Of a stretch of 64,000 bases of DNA, positions 9,048-17,706 are shown in pieces. The DNA lies in contig CAJTRL010000003.1 of the NCBI GenBank assembly GCA_910578715.1, positions 62,001-126,000 of the forward strand, given 5' to 3'. The stretch's first letter is position 1; the number at the start of each line of letters is the position of its first letter. The DNA comes from an uncultured Lachnospiraceae bacterium. Lineage in GTDB: Bacteria > Bacillota > Clostridia > Lachnospirales > Lachnospiraceae. Both the position numbers and the translations under genes were made by a program. The notes below the pieces were generated by a model. It did not search any database. It worked only from the letters and a program-made list of their open reading frames with translations, and was not told where the DNA came from.

Positions 9048-10064
9048 ATGAATATATTTAGAATCGTCCCAAAAAAAACAGACAAAAGGAAGTACGACGA
9101 CAGCCCGCGGCGGGATGTCATTACGCTCCTTTTGTTTGTTTTTTTACTGCCTTATGTAACGGCCTGTCTGTGGGGGCATATCGGAGAAGAAACCGAAGTC
9201 TTTTACCGGGAAGAGGAAGAAAACGAATGGCTGGATAGGCGTTATGAAGTCGCTATTTCCGGGAACTGGGGAAAAAAGAAGATGACTATGCAGGAATATC
9301 TGATTCGGAAACTGTATCTGGTCATGCCGGAGGAAGAGGACGGGGCTTCCTGGGAGATAGAAGCGTTAAAGGCGCAGGCGGTGCTGCTTCGGACGGAGTT
9401 GTGGTCCCTTATTCTCGAAAAAGAACCGTCGGAGGACGGGCCGCTTGTGATTCAGGAAGAGGCTTTATTATATCCGGAAGAAAGTCCGGATATTGCGGGA
9501 AGCGATACGCCGTACCGGAGAGCCGTGCTGGAAACGGACGGTATTTTCCTTTCCTATGGCGAGGAGCCCGTCAAGGCGGCTTTTTTTCCTGTCAGCAACG
9601 GCAGGACGCGGAATGCGGCGGAAGCATTACAAAGCGATAAATACCCTTATCTGGCGGGCACAGAGTGCGGACAGGATATTATGGCAAAACAGTATCAGAG
9701 CCAGGTCGTGATGGAAAAAGAGGAGTACTGCAGAGCGGTGAAAACACTGTTTGCGGCGGAGGGAGCGGAGCCGGAATTATGGAACGGCATTACATTTGCC
9801 TATGACAGCGCCGGATATGTCACGGAAGCGGTGTTTATGGACTGTAAGTGCAGCGGCGAGACATTCCGCGATGCGCTTCATCTGAACTCGGCCAGCTTTC
9901 GTGCAGAATGGGGAGAGGAAGAGGTGACCTTTTATGTAAAAGGCGTGGGACACGGTTTTGGAATGAGCCAGTACGGAGCGGAGCAGAAAGCGGCCGATGG
10001 AGAATTGTTTGACAAAATTTTGAAGGATTACTTTTTTCAGGCAGAATTACTAAAAATTGAATAA
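9048..10064 (+). CDS. spoIID: Stage II sporulation protein D
   Basis: SpoIID is a membrane-anchored lytic transglycosylase of the mother cell that digests septal peptidoglycan during engulfment with SpoIIM and SpoIIP. The protein is 338 residues. A single transmembrane segment (roughly residues 24-43) is followed by the SpoIID/LytB domain. The active-site Glu segment IEALKAQAVLLRTEL is present, as are the FPVSNGRTRNAAEA region and the terminal GVGHGFGMSQYGAE motif. It precedes a SpoIIQ-like gene, a standard clostridial order. The upstream sigma-E-like promoter fits its known compartment. spoIIM and spoIIP are not in this window. Confidence 0.92.
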   Translation: MNIFRIVPKKTDKRKYDDSPRRDVITLLLFVFLLPYVTACLWGHIGEETEVFYREEEENEWLDRRYEVAISGNWGKKKMTMQEYLIRKLYLVMPEEEDGASWEIEALKAQAVLLRTELWSLILEKEPSEDGPLVIQEEALLYPEESPDIAGSDTPYRRAVLETDGIFLSYGEEPVKAAFFPVSNGRTRNAAEALQSDKYPYLAGTECGQDIMAKQYQSQVVMEKEEYCRAVKTLFAAEGAEPELWNGITFAYDSAGYVTEAVFMDCKCSGETFRDALHLNSASFRAEWGEEEVTFYVKGVGHGFGMSQYGAEQKAADGELFDKILKDYFFQAELLKIE

Positions 10065-10148
10065 TGTGTCAGATTCGGGAAAGAATAAACACCAGAAATT
10101 CATTTCTCAAAATAACCAGGAAGGATAACAGGAGGCAAAGTTGAAATT

Positions 10149-11108
10149 ATGAGTATGAGAAGGAATAGAAATGGTGTGAAAAAGGAACGAATCATTATGC
10201 TGGCATCATCTGCGCTGGTGCTGACCGCGCTGACTGTAACGGGCGTTTATGTCAGAAGTAGCCACCGGAATATCAACGAAAACAATGTGCTGGATTTGAC
10301 CGCGATTGAAAGCGGGGCGGAAGAGAGCGCGGAAAATACCGTGGCCGGCGAGGATATGGGAACGATTTTCGCGGAAGTGGGAACCGATGACCTGGACTAT
10401 GACCCTTTTTTCCAGGAAGCAAATTCCGCTAATGTAGAAAATGAGAGAAAGACCGGAATCACGCCGGATAAGCCGTCCGGGGAGTCCGGAGAGGGAAATA
10501 ATGCTCCGACAGACCAGAACGCGCCGGCGGAGCAGAGCGATAAGAAGACATCGGACAAGTCCGCCGGAGAGAAAGAAAAAGAGCAGAAGAGCGGAGAAGA
10601 CGAGGGAATGTTTGACGAGTCTTCGGAGACAATGACGGAAACGCCGGAAGATACGGAAGCCATTGCAACAACAGTACAGCCCGTGTTGGATTTCGGCGAT
10701 GAGGATAAGCTGGTGTGGCCGATTGTTGGCGATATTCTGATTAATTACAGCATGGACAAGACCATTTATTTTCCGACCCTTCAACAGTATAAATATCATC
10801 CGGCAATCGTTATTTCCGCAACGGAAGGCGAGGCAATAACGGCAGCGGCGGAAGGCAGAGTGACCTCGGTATCCTATGACCCGCAGCTTGGCAATACCAT
10901 TGTAATGGATTTGGGCAATCAGTATGAACTGACCTACGGACAGCTCGATAATATTACGGTAAGTGAAGGCAGTTATGTGACGACAGGAGACATTATCGGC
11001 AGCGTGGCCTCTCCCACCAAGTATTACAGCACGGAAGGCGCAAACGTCTATTTCAAGCTGACTAAGAACGGGGAACCGGTGAATCCGATGCAGATGCTGA
11101 AAGAATAA
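10149..11108 (+). CDS. spoIIQ: SpoIIQ-like LytM-domain sporulation protein
   Basis: The protein is 319 residues. A single membrane anchor (about residues 17-37) is followed by a long acidic Glu/Ser/Asn-rich linker (about 60-170) and a C-terminal LytM/M23 fold. SpoIIQ sits in the forespore membrane and docks to SpoIIIAH across the engulfment septum. The zinc site is incomplete: HPAIVIS keeps the first His but has Val where catalytic members have Asp, and the usual HxH is replaced by VYF in ANVYFKL. It is therefore probably a structural docking protein, like Bacillus SpoIIQ and unlike the zinc-binding C. difficile form. ATG 10149 is 13 bases from AGGAGG; a TTG with ideal spacing (10141) opens only two codons. 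Position after spoIID supports the call. Confidence 0.8.
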   Translation: MSMRRNRNGVKKERIIMLASSALVLTALTVTGVYVRSSHRNINENNVLDLTAIESGAEESAENTVAGEDMGTIFAEVGTDDLDYDPFFQEANSANVENERKTGITPDKPSGESGEGNNAPTDQNAPAEQSDKKTSDKSAGEKEKEQKSGEDEGMFDESSETMTETPEDTEAIATTVQPVLDFGDEDKLVWPIVGDILINYSMDKTIYFPTLQQYKYHPAIVISATEGEAITAAAEGRVTSVSYDPQLGNTIVMDLGNQYELTYGQLDNITVSEGSYVTTGDIIGSVASPTKYYSTEGANVYFKLTKNGEPVNPMQMLKE

Positions 11109-11191
11109 TTTCTTTCAGTGTATGAAAGAAGTTATTCTTTCAGCGGCGAGTTTGTGCGATGCCCTGTTGGGGGCATCGGCACAAACGTCGC
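11101..11191. terminator. Tandem hairpins after spoIIQ
   Basis: An 18-bp hairpin (11101-11118 with 11124-11141, one G-U) overlaps the spoIIQ stop codon. A second long stem (11145-11164 with 11171-11191) follows directly and encloses GCCC...GGGC at its tip. Neither has a strong T-run. They probably mark the end of the spoIID-spoIIQ unit, or stabilise its mRNA. Confidence 0.6.
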
Positions 11192-11273
11192 GGGGTGTTG
11201 GGAAATATTGAAATAAATGATGAAGAATTAAAAATAGCGGTAAGTAGAATGAAAGCGCGGGACGGGAGATTTT

Positions 11274-12446
11274 ATGCTGACGATAATTCATGGCAAAGTA
11301 ATAACGATGGCGGGGAAAGACTATGAAGACGGCTTTGTGAGCATTCAGGACGGAAAGATTTCCGCTGTCGGCGATATGGCGGACTGCCCGGCACGAAAAG
11401 GAGACGACGGCGTTATCTGTGCGGAAGGAAACCTGGTTATGCCCGGCATCATCGAAGCGCACTGTCATATGGGAATTACCGAGGAAAAGAAAGGGATGGA
11501 GGGGGACGACTGCAACGAAAATGTAGACCCCGTCACGCCTTATCTGCGCGCCATTGATGCTATCAATCCGATGGACGCAGCCTTTGATGATGCGCTGCGC
11601 GCGGGCATTACTTCCGCGATGGTTGGGCCCGGAAGCTCCAACGTGGTGGGCGGCCAGTTTGCCTTCATCAAAACCCACGGAAGATGTATCGACCAGATGA
11701 TTGTGAAAGCGCCCGCCGCGATGAAAGTTGCCTTCGGAGAAAATCCGAAGGTAAATTTTTCCGGACAGAACGTGTCGCCGGCTACCCGCATGGCCATTGC
11801 GGCGATGCTGCGGGAAGAGCTGTTTAAGGCACGGGAATATCAGAGAAAACGGAAATCGGACAAAAATCAGGAAAAGGATTTCCGCTATGAATGCTGGCTT
11901 CCCGTGCTGGAAGGGCAGATTCCGTTAAAAGCCCATGTTCACCGGGCGGATGATATTTTAACCGCAATACGGATTGCGAAAGAGTTTCATCTGTCCATGA
12001 CGCTGGACCATTGCAGTGAAGGACATTTAATTGCGGAAGAAATCAAAGAAAGCGGATTTCCGGCAATCGTCGGCCCGGATATGGCAAGCCGGAATAAAAT
12101 AGAGGTGCAGAATATGGCCTTTAAGACCGTCGGCATCCTGAACAGGAAGGGCGTCTGCACGGCAGTTACGACCGACCACCCCGTTTCCATGATACAGTTT
12201 CTGCCAATCTGCGCGGGCCTGGCGGTCAAGTCGGGGCTGCCTTCCCAGGAAGGGCTCCGTTCCATCACGATTAACGCGGCAAGAATATGCGGCACTGCAG
12301 ACCGGGTAGGAAGTCTGGAGCCCGGAAAAGACGGCGATGTAGTCATATTTGACGGCAATCCCCTGGAAGTATTTACCAGCGCATTATGTACGATAATAGA
12401 AGGAAAAATTGTATATCAGGATGAAAAATTTCAGGGTTTGTGTTAA
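11274..12446 (+). CDS. Amidohydrolase of the imidazolonepropionase-like group
   Basis: This 390-residue metal-dependent hydrolase has a TIM barrel with a small beta-sandwich made of both termini. Metal-site signatures are present: HCHMG (HxH) after PGIIEA, KAHVHRADD, LDHCSEGH, and TTDHP carrying the catalytic Asp. The C-terminal GSLEPGKDGDVVIFDGNPL strand is typical of the family. Family members cleave cyclic amides or amino groups in ring compounds; the substrate cannot be named. No histidine-degradation genes are adjacent. It starts with ATG 11274 behind a GGGAG, after the hairpins that close the spoIIQ unit, and ends 44 bases before the GH9 lipoprotein. Confidence 0.8.
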   Translation: MLTIIHGKVITMAGKDYEDGFVSIQDGKISAVGDMADCPARKGDDGVICAEGNLVMPGIIEAHCHMGITEEKKGMEGDDCNENVDPVTPYLRAIDAINPMDAAFDDALRAGITSAMVGPGSSNVVGGQFAFIKTHGRCIDQMIVKAPAAMKVAFGENPKVNFSGQNVSPATRMAIAAMLREELFKAREYQRKRKSDKNQEKDFRYECWLPVLEGQIPLKAHVHRADDILTAIRIAKEFHLSMTLDHCSEGHLIAEEIKESGFPAIVGPDMASRNKIEVQNMAFKTVGILNRKGVCTAVTTDHPVSMIQFLPICAGLAVKSGLPSQEGLRSITINAARICGTADRVGSLEPGKDGDVVIFDGNPLEVFTSALCTIIEGKIVYQDEKFQGLC

Positions 12447-12490
12447 ACTATGTAATAAATCCAGAAGTTCATTACACAAGGAGAGCGCAT

Positions 12491-14080
12491 ATGAAAAAAA
12501 AGTATTTTTCCAGTATCGCGCCTGTATTGCTGTGCGCTGTTCTCCTGTCGGGATGTACGGAGACGGGAAATGCTCCGGCGTCCGGGGACGGGCAGCAGAC
12601 ACAGGAAGATGAGATTGTCAGCCTGGGACTGACGCCGGAATTTGATTATGAAGTGCCGTTAAACCTTCCGAACATTATCGTAGACCAGGTGGGTTATGCC
12701 GTTCACAGTAATAAAATCGCAGTATTTCGGGGAGAAACGCTGCCCGATACATACGAACTGATAGATGTGGAAACGGGAAAAGTCGTTTATACGGGTTCCA
12801 TCAAGGAAAAAGGATATAATGAAACGACCGGTGAACAAATCAGCTATGGCGACTTTACGGATTATAAGACGGAGGGGAGTTATTATCTTCAGGCGGAGAT
12901 GATAGGACAGTCCTATGTTTTTGTCATTTCGGAAGACCCTTATGGCATTCTTTTTGATTCGGCTTTGAAACAGTATTATTACAGCCGCTGCGGCCTGACT
13001 CTTTCGACGGAGCTTGCGGGCGATGCGGCGCACAATGCCTGTCATACCAAAACGGCGGAACTCAAGGAAGATACCTCGGTACAGCTGGATGTATCGGGGG
13101 GATGGCATATTGACGAAAACGGAACGCGGAAGGTGACGGACGGGTGCCGGTCGGTAAATAATCTGCTGCTTTCCTATGAATTGTACGGGGATATTTTTAC
13201 GGATGATACGGGAATCCCGGAAAGCGGGAACGGCATCCCGGATTTGATGGATGAGGTGAAATACGAGGCGGACTGGCTTCTGAAAATGCAGGATGCCACC
13301 AGCGGCGCGGTTTATTCATCGGTCAGCGCGATAGAGGATTCCGACACGTCATACCGGCTGTATGTGGAAGCGGTAACGATGGACGCGACCATTCAGTTTG
13401 CGGCAACGATGGCAAAGTTCAGCTATCTGTATCAGACTTATGACAGGGAATTTGCGACAATATGTCTGAAAGCGGCCGACAGGGCTTACCGTTATGCGGG
13501 ACAGTATCTGGATGATGTTTCGCCGGAAGAATATTTTCATGCAGCGGCGGAGCTGTACCGGGCGACAGGCGCTTTCCAGTACAGGGAAACCGTGCACCGG
13601 TATCTGAACGGAGAGGCCGGGCTGAATCTGGATAACGATTATGTTTTCTGGGGAAGCGTCGTATATCTTTCTACCAAACAACAGGTGGACGTAAATTTGT
13701 GCGAAACGTTGATTACCAGACTGCTGGCGGATGTGGAGCAGATTTCTTATGACTCCAAGAAATCCAAATATCTGACGGAGGGAAATAAGGAGCAGGACAA
13801 CAACTGTGAACTGCTTCGGAAGATGGTAAGGCTTGCCGTGGTAGACCACATTATTACGAACCATGAATATATGATGGTGCTGGAAAACCATCTGCATTAT
13901 TTCCTGGGAAGAAATGCGGCCTGTATCAGTTATCTTGATAATGCGGGGAGCAGAAATTATATGTCGGTCGATGCGCGGATGGGAATCATGAAACAGATTG
14001 ACCACGATGCGGAACTCATCGTTCTGCTGAGCGCGGTTCAGGATAACTTACGCACTGTGGAAGAAAGCAATACGGAATAG
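12491..14080 (+). CDS. GH9-like lipoprotein with degenerate active site
   Basis: The protein is 529 residues. It has a lipoprotein signal peptide with lipobox LLSGC, then an Ig-like N-terminal domain (VDQVGYAVHSNKIAVF, typical of CelD-type cellulases) and an (alpha/alpha)6 barrel of family GH9. The usual GGWYDAGDYGKYV catalytic segment reads GGWHIDENGTRKV, so both Asp of DAGD are missing from their normal place. The C-terminal His and Glu signatures around LGRNAACISYL and the final helix are also poorly kept. It is probably a binding protein or an enzyme with altered chemistry, not an ordinary endoglucanase. ATG 12491 follows AAGGAG and begins exactly at the signal peptide; the upstream in-frame ATG 12440 is ignored. 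A terminator follows. Confidence 0.8.
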   Translation: MKKKYFSSIAPVLLCAVLLSGCTETGNAPASGDGQQTQEDEIVSLGLTPEFDYEVPLNLPNIIVDQVGYAVHSNKIAVFRGETLPDTYELIDVETGKVVYTGSIKEKGYNETTGEQISYGDFTDYKTEGSYYLQAEMIGQSYVFVISEDPYGILFDSALKQYYYSRCGLTLSTELAGDAAHNACHTKTAELKEDTSVQLDVSGGWHIDENGTRKVTDGCRSVNNLLLSYELYGDIFTDDTGIPESGNGIPDLMDEVKYEADWLLKMQDATSGAVYSSVSAIEDSDTSYRLYVEAVTMDATIQFAATMAKFSYLYQTYDREFATICLKAADRAYRYAGQYLDDVSPEEYFHAAAELYRATGAFQYRETVHRYLNGEAGLNLDNDYVFWGSVVYLSTKQQVDVNLCETLITRLLADVEQISYDSKKSKYLTEGNKEQDNNCELLRKMVRLAVVDHIITNHEYMMVLENHLHYFLGRNAACISYLDNAGSRNYMSVDARMGIMKQIDHDAELIVLLSAVQDNLRTVEESNTE

Positions 14081-14103
14081 AAGAACAACTGCATCCATAA
14101 TAA

Positions 14104-14137
14104 GAGCTGGTCAATATCAGACCAGCTCCTTGTTTTT
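14104..14137. terminator. Bidirectional terminator between convergent genes
   Basis: A 9-bp perfect stem GAGCTGGTC (14104-14112) / GACCAGCTC (14120-14128) is followed by CTTGTTTTT. It serves the GH9-like gene and overlaps the last codons of plsC on the opposite strand. Confidence 0.8.
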
Positions 14138-14851
14138 AAAATATGTCTCTTTGATAATTTCCTGAACTTTCGCGCCGATTTTCTTTTTTTCCTCCCGCGT
14201 CATTTCATTCATATAGACAGGTTTTCCATATTCGAGAACGACGTGTGCTTTTTTGATTTTCGGAAGATGGTCTTCAAAAATAGCGGCCGCGTTATTGATG
14301 CTCATGGGAATAATCGGACAGCCTGTTTTCTCCGCAATTTTGAAACTTCCCTCGTGGAACGGAAGGAAAGTGTCGTTGACTTTGTTTCTCGTGCCTTCCG
14401 GGAAAATACAGATGGAAATGCCTTCGTTTATCTTTTCGATTCCTGAAAGAATGGTCTTCATGCCCTGTTTGATATCTTTTCTGTCAAGGAACAGACAATG
14501 CAGATATTTCATCCAGTCTTTCAGCAGCGGATAGCGGAGCATTTCTTTCTTGGCAATATATCCGGTGGGCCTCGGAACCCGGATATAAGTCATGAGAATA
14601 TCGAAATAACTCCGATGGTTGCCGATATAGAGAACCGGCCGGTCTTTCGGTACGTTTTCCTCTCCGATGACGGTAATTGTGACGCCGGTTATCCACAGAC
14701 AGCCGCGGAACGCCCATTTGACAATGGCAAGGGAACTGCGGTTCTTTAAATCCATATTGAATTTACCAATAATGTATTCGGCGATTAAGAGCGGAATACT
14801 GCAGACCAGAAACAGAATAACAAAAAGAACAAGCGCGATAAATCGAATCAT
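14117..14851 (-). CDS. plsC: 1-acyl-sn-glycerol-3-phosphate acyltransferase
   Basis: This enzyme adds the second acyl chain to lysophosphatidic acid to make phosphatidic acid, the phospholipid precursor, at the inner membrane face. The protein is 244 residues. An N-terminal hydrophobic segment (residues 3-25) is followed by the acyltransferase motifs NHRSYFD (HX4D, motif I), LFLDRKD (II), FPEGTR (III) and a Pro-containing CPIIPMSI (IV). Length and motifs are standard for PlsC. It is a single gene on the minus strand between a GH9-like gene and a small lipoprotein. The 190-base gap to the next gene is AT-rich and probably carries divergent promoters. Confidence 0.93.
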   Translation of the reverse strand: MIRFIALVLFVILFLVCSIPLLIAEYIIGKFNMDLKNRSSLAIVKWAFRGCLWITGVTITVIGEENVPKDRPVLYIGNHRSYFDILMTYIRVPRPTGYIAKKEMLRYPLLKDWMKYLHCLFLDRKDIKQGMKTILSGIEKINEGISICIFPEGTRNKVNDTFLPFHEGSFKIAEKTGCPIIPMSINNAAAIFEDHLPKIKKAHVVLEYGKPVYMNEMTREEKKKIGAKVQEIIKETYFKNKELV

Positions 14852-15044
14852 AGTGTCAGCAGACCTTTCTATATATTACATTTGTATACAGAATGACTAT
14901 CAGTGCACTCTGCAATGTGTTTTCACAATATTATATAGGATTATCCTTTTTTAATCAATAGGAATAGACTTTCCGGTTCCCTAATAAATTATTAATAACA
15001 ACGCCATATCGTCACAGACTGGCATGGAAAGGAAAAGAAACAGA

Positions 15045-15464
15045 ATGAAGGAATTGGAAAAAAGGCTGCTTAGCGCGCTGCTCGTATGCCTGCTCTGCGT
15101 CTGCGTCATCGCCTGTGGAGCCAGACAGGACCCGATGGAAAAAATCAAAGACCTGGAGTTTACCGTGATTGCGGAGGATAAACTGCCCGATGAACTGCTT
15201 GCCACAATTGAGGAAAAGAAGGCTTCCCCTTTTAAAATCACTTTTCAGGACCAGGGATTTCTTTATATCTGCGTCGGCTACGGAGAACAGGAAACTGCCG
15301 GGTACAGCATTGCGGTCAACGCCCTTTATGAAACGGGAAACGCGGTTTATATTGATACGAATCTGATAGGGCCCGGCCCCGAAGAAAAAGGAAAACTCAC
15401 GCCTACATATCCCTATGTTGTTGTGAAAACAGAAAACGTGAATAAATCGGTAGTGTTTGACTGA
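15045..15464 (+). CDS. Small lipoprotein with a PrcB-like C-terminal domain
   Basis: The protein is 139 residues. It has a lipoprotein signal peptide with Cys after VCVIA, then about 110 residues ending in a segment resembling the PrcB C-terminal domain (GYGEQETAGYSIAVNALYETGNAVYIDTNL; compare the GGYSI core of that family). PrcB is an accessory subunit of a Treponema surface protease, but the domain occurs widely in small lipoproteins without a partner protease, and none is seen here. ATG 15045 has AAAGGA at a usable distance and is preferred to ATG 15024, which has no ribosome site. The pyrimidine genes begin 82 bases downstream and may be separately transcribed. Confidence 0.65.
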   Translation: MKELEKRLLSALLVCLLCVCVIACGARQDPMEKIKDLEFTVIAEDKLPDELLATIEEKKASPFKITFQDQGFLYICVGYGEQETAGYSIAVNALYETGNAVYIDTNLIGPGPEEKGKLTPTYPYVVVKTENVNKSVVFD

Positions 15465-15546
15465 AATTTGTGATATGTGATAGACTGATAAAAAGACCGG
15501 AACAGGCGGACATAAAAGCCGAGGCCGGAAAGGAGAATACCGGAAG

Positions 15547-16851
15547 ATGATTCATATTACGGACGGATATGTAATAGACCCGAAAACGAACTTTCAGGGG
15601 TATCGGGATATTCTGATAAAGGACGGTAAGATAGCGGCGGTGGCGGAGCGGGGAACGCCGCTTGCGGCGTTATTACAGCGCGCCGGGGAAACGGAGGCGG
15701 TGGAGCACATCGACGCGGCTGGAAAGATTATCGCGCCGGGGCTCGTGGACGTTCATGTGCATTTCAGGGACCCCGGTTTTACCCATAAGGAAGATATTGA
15801 AAGCGGCGCGGCGGCGGCGGCAAAGGGCGGTTTTACTTCCGTCGTGCTGATGGCGAACACGAAACCGCCCGTGGATAATGAAGAAACGCTGGCCTATGTT
15901 CTGGGGAAGGGCAGGGAGACCGGGCTTCACATCTATACCTGTGCCAATGTGACCGTCGGGATGAAAGGGCGGGAAATCGTGGATATGGAAATGCTGAGCC
16001 AGGCGGGGGCGGCGGGTTTTACGGACGACGGCGTTCCGATTCTGGACGAAACGCTGCTGCGGGAAGCGCTCCGGCGGGCGGCGAAGCTGCATAAGCCCGT
16101 CAGTCTGCATGAAGAGAACCCTTCCCGTATTGCCAACAACGGCATTCATGCCGGCGAAGCGGCGGCTTATTACGGAATCGGCGGTTCCCCGAGAGAAGCG
16201 GAAATCTGCATGGTGGAACGGGATATTCGGATTGCGCTGGAGGAGGAAGCGGATTTATCGATTCAGCATATCAGCACGAAAGAGGCGGTGGAACTTGTCC
16301 GTCAGGCGAAAAAAAAGAGCGCGCATATCTGGGCTGAAGCGACGCCTCATCATTTTACCCTGACGGAAAAAGCGGCGATTGTGCACGGCACGCTGGCCAA
16401 GATGAATCCGCCGCTTCGGGAAGAATCGGACCGGATGGCGATTATCGAGGGATTACGGGATGGGACAATCGACATGATTGCCACCGACCATGCGCCTCAC
16501 AGCGCGGAAGAAAAAGCAAAGCCCATTACCGAGGCGCCAAGCGGAATCATCGGGCTGGAAACGGCTTTATCCCTGGGCATCCGGGAACTGGTCGCTCCGG
16601 GCTATCTTACCCTGATGGAACTGCTCGGTAAAATGAGCTGTGCCCCCGCTGTCCTGTATGGTCTGGACGCCGGGTATCTGGCGGAAAAAGGTCCGGCGGA
16701 TTTGGTGATTTTCGATAAAGACGCGGTCTGGAGGGTGGAAAAGGACGGTTTTGCGTCAAAGGCGGCCAATTCTCCTTTCATCGGGGAAGAAATGCCGGGC
16801 GTCGTCGTATATACGATATGCAGCGGAAAGATAAAGTACCATGCGGAGTGA
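15547..16851 (+). CDS. pyrC: Dihydroorotase
   Basis: PyrC cyclises N-carbamoyl-aspartate to dihydroorotate, the third step of UMP synthesis. The protein is 434 residues, a class I amidohydrolase. It shows the metal motif HVHFRDPG with TKPPVDNEETL following, the HEEN and QHIS metal histidines, and IATDHAPHS with the catalytic Asp. The C-terminal strand GPADLVIFD is typical. ATG 15547 follows AAGGAG. It is the first of three consecutive pyr genes and is separated from pyrK by about 78 bases; pyrF, pyrE and pyrB are not in the window. I see no obvious PyrR-type attenuator upstream. Confidence 0.95.
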   Translation: MIHITDGYVIDPKTNFQGYRDILIKDGKIAAVAERGTPLAALLQRAGETEAVEHIDAAGKIIAPGLVDVHVHFRDPGFTHKEDIESGAAAAAKGGFTSVVLMANTKPPVDNEETLAYVLGKGRETGLHIYTCANVTVGMKGREIVDMEMLSQAGAAGFTDDGVPILDETLLREALRRAAKLHKPVSLHEENPSRIANNGIHAGEAAAYYGIGGSPREAEICMVERDIRIALEEEADLSIQHISTKEAVELVRQAKKKSAHIWAEATPHHFTLTEKAAIVHGTLAKMNPPLREESDRMAIIEGLRDGTIDMIATDHAPHSAEEKAKPITEAPSGIIGLETALSLGIRELVAPGYLTLMELLGKMSCAPAVLYGLDAGYLAEKGPADLVIFDKDAVWRVEKDGFASKAANSPFIGEEMPGVVVYTICSGKIKYHAE

Positions 16852-16929
16852 AAGTGCGCCTCCGCCAGAGACCGATGCTCTGTCAGGGTGGAGGCTGAGC
16901 TTTCAGAAAAAAGAAGGGCGGGAAAAAGA

Positions 16930-17706
16930 ATGTCACAGAAGAAAAAAACGATAACGAAGGTTTGGCAGCAGACGGAAATTGCGCCGCAGATTTTTGATTT
17001 ATGGCTGGAGACGGAACTGGCCCAGGATGCACGGCCCGGGCAGTTTGTGGGGCTTTATCCGAAAAGCGGGGCAGAGCTTCTGCCAAGACCAGTCAGTATC
17101 TGCGAGGCGGATAAAACGAATAACAGACTGCGTCTCGTGTACCGTATCGCCGGAAAGGGGACGAAAGAATTTTCACACTTAAAGGCGGGCGGCAAAATTG
17201 CCGTGCTCGGCGTTCTCGGTAACGGTTTTCCGCTGGGGAAGGCGGAAGGAAAGAAAGTCTTCCTGATGGGCGGCGGAATCGGCATTCCGCCGATGCTGCA
17301 GTTGGCAAAGGAGCTTTCAGCGGAAAAACAAATTATCCTCGGCTACCGGAACCGGGATTTGTTCCTGGCGGAGGAACTGGGAAGGTACGGAACAGTATAT
17401 ACAGCGACGGAAGACGGAAGCGTCGGATGCCGTGGCAATGTGATGGATGCCATTCGTGAAAACGGCCTGAATGCGGAAATCATCATGGCCTGCGGCCCGA
17501 TGCCGATGCTGCGGGCAGTCAAAAAGTACGCGGAAGAAAACGGAATAGAGGCATATCTGTCACTGGAAGAGCGGATGGCCTGCGGTGTGGGTGCATGCTT
17601 GGGCTGCGTCTGCAAAACCAAAGAGGTGGACCGGCATTCCCATGTGCACAATGCGCGCATTTGTACGGACGGTCCGGTATTTGAAGCAAAAGAGGTGGAT
17701 ATCTGA
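16930..17706 (+). CDS. pyrK: Dihydroorotate dehydrogenase electron transfer subunit
   Basis: PyrK carries FAD and a [2Fe-2S] cluster and passes electrons from PyrD to NAD+. The protein is 258 residues, with a ferredoxin-reductase-like FAD domain (PGQFVGLYP, LLPRPVSI), an NAD-binding domain (LMGGGIGIPPM, ACGPMPML) and the C-terminal cluster motif CGVGACLGCVCKTK with a further Cys near the end. ATG 16930 is taken instead of the in-frame GTG 16888, which would add residues foreign to the family. Its stop overlaps the pyrD start (TGATG), indicating translational coupling of the two subunits of the heterotetramer. Confidence 0.93.
   Translation: MSQKKKTITKVWQQTEIAPQIFDLWLETELAQDARPGQFVGLYPKSGAELLPRPVSICEADKTNNRLRLVYRIAGKGTKEFSHLKAGGKIAVLGVLGNGFPLGKAEGKKVFLMGGGIGIPPMLQLAKELSAEKQIILGYRNRDLFLAEELGRYGTVYTATEDGSVGCRGNVMDAIRENGLNAEIIMACGPMPMLRAVKKYAEENGIEAYLSLEERMACGVGACLGCVCKTKEVDRHSHVHNARICTDGPVFEAKEVDI

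Noticed and set aside
10206..10799. A 197-codon minus-strand frame inside the spoIIQ-like gene
   Set aside because: Shadow of the acidic linker region; Leu/Arg/Phe-rich without domain.
15465..15546. PyrR-type attenuator or riboswitch upstream of pyrC
   Set aside because: Only 82 bases, no terminator/antiterminator pair and no recognisable PyrR-binding loop.
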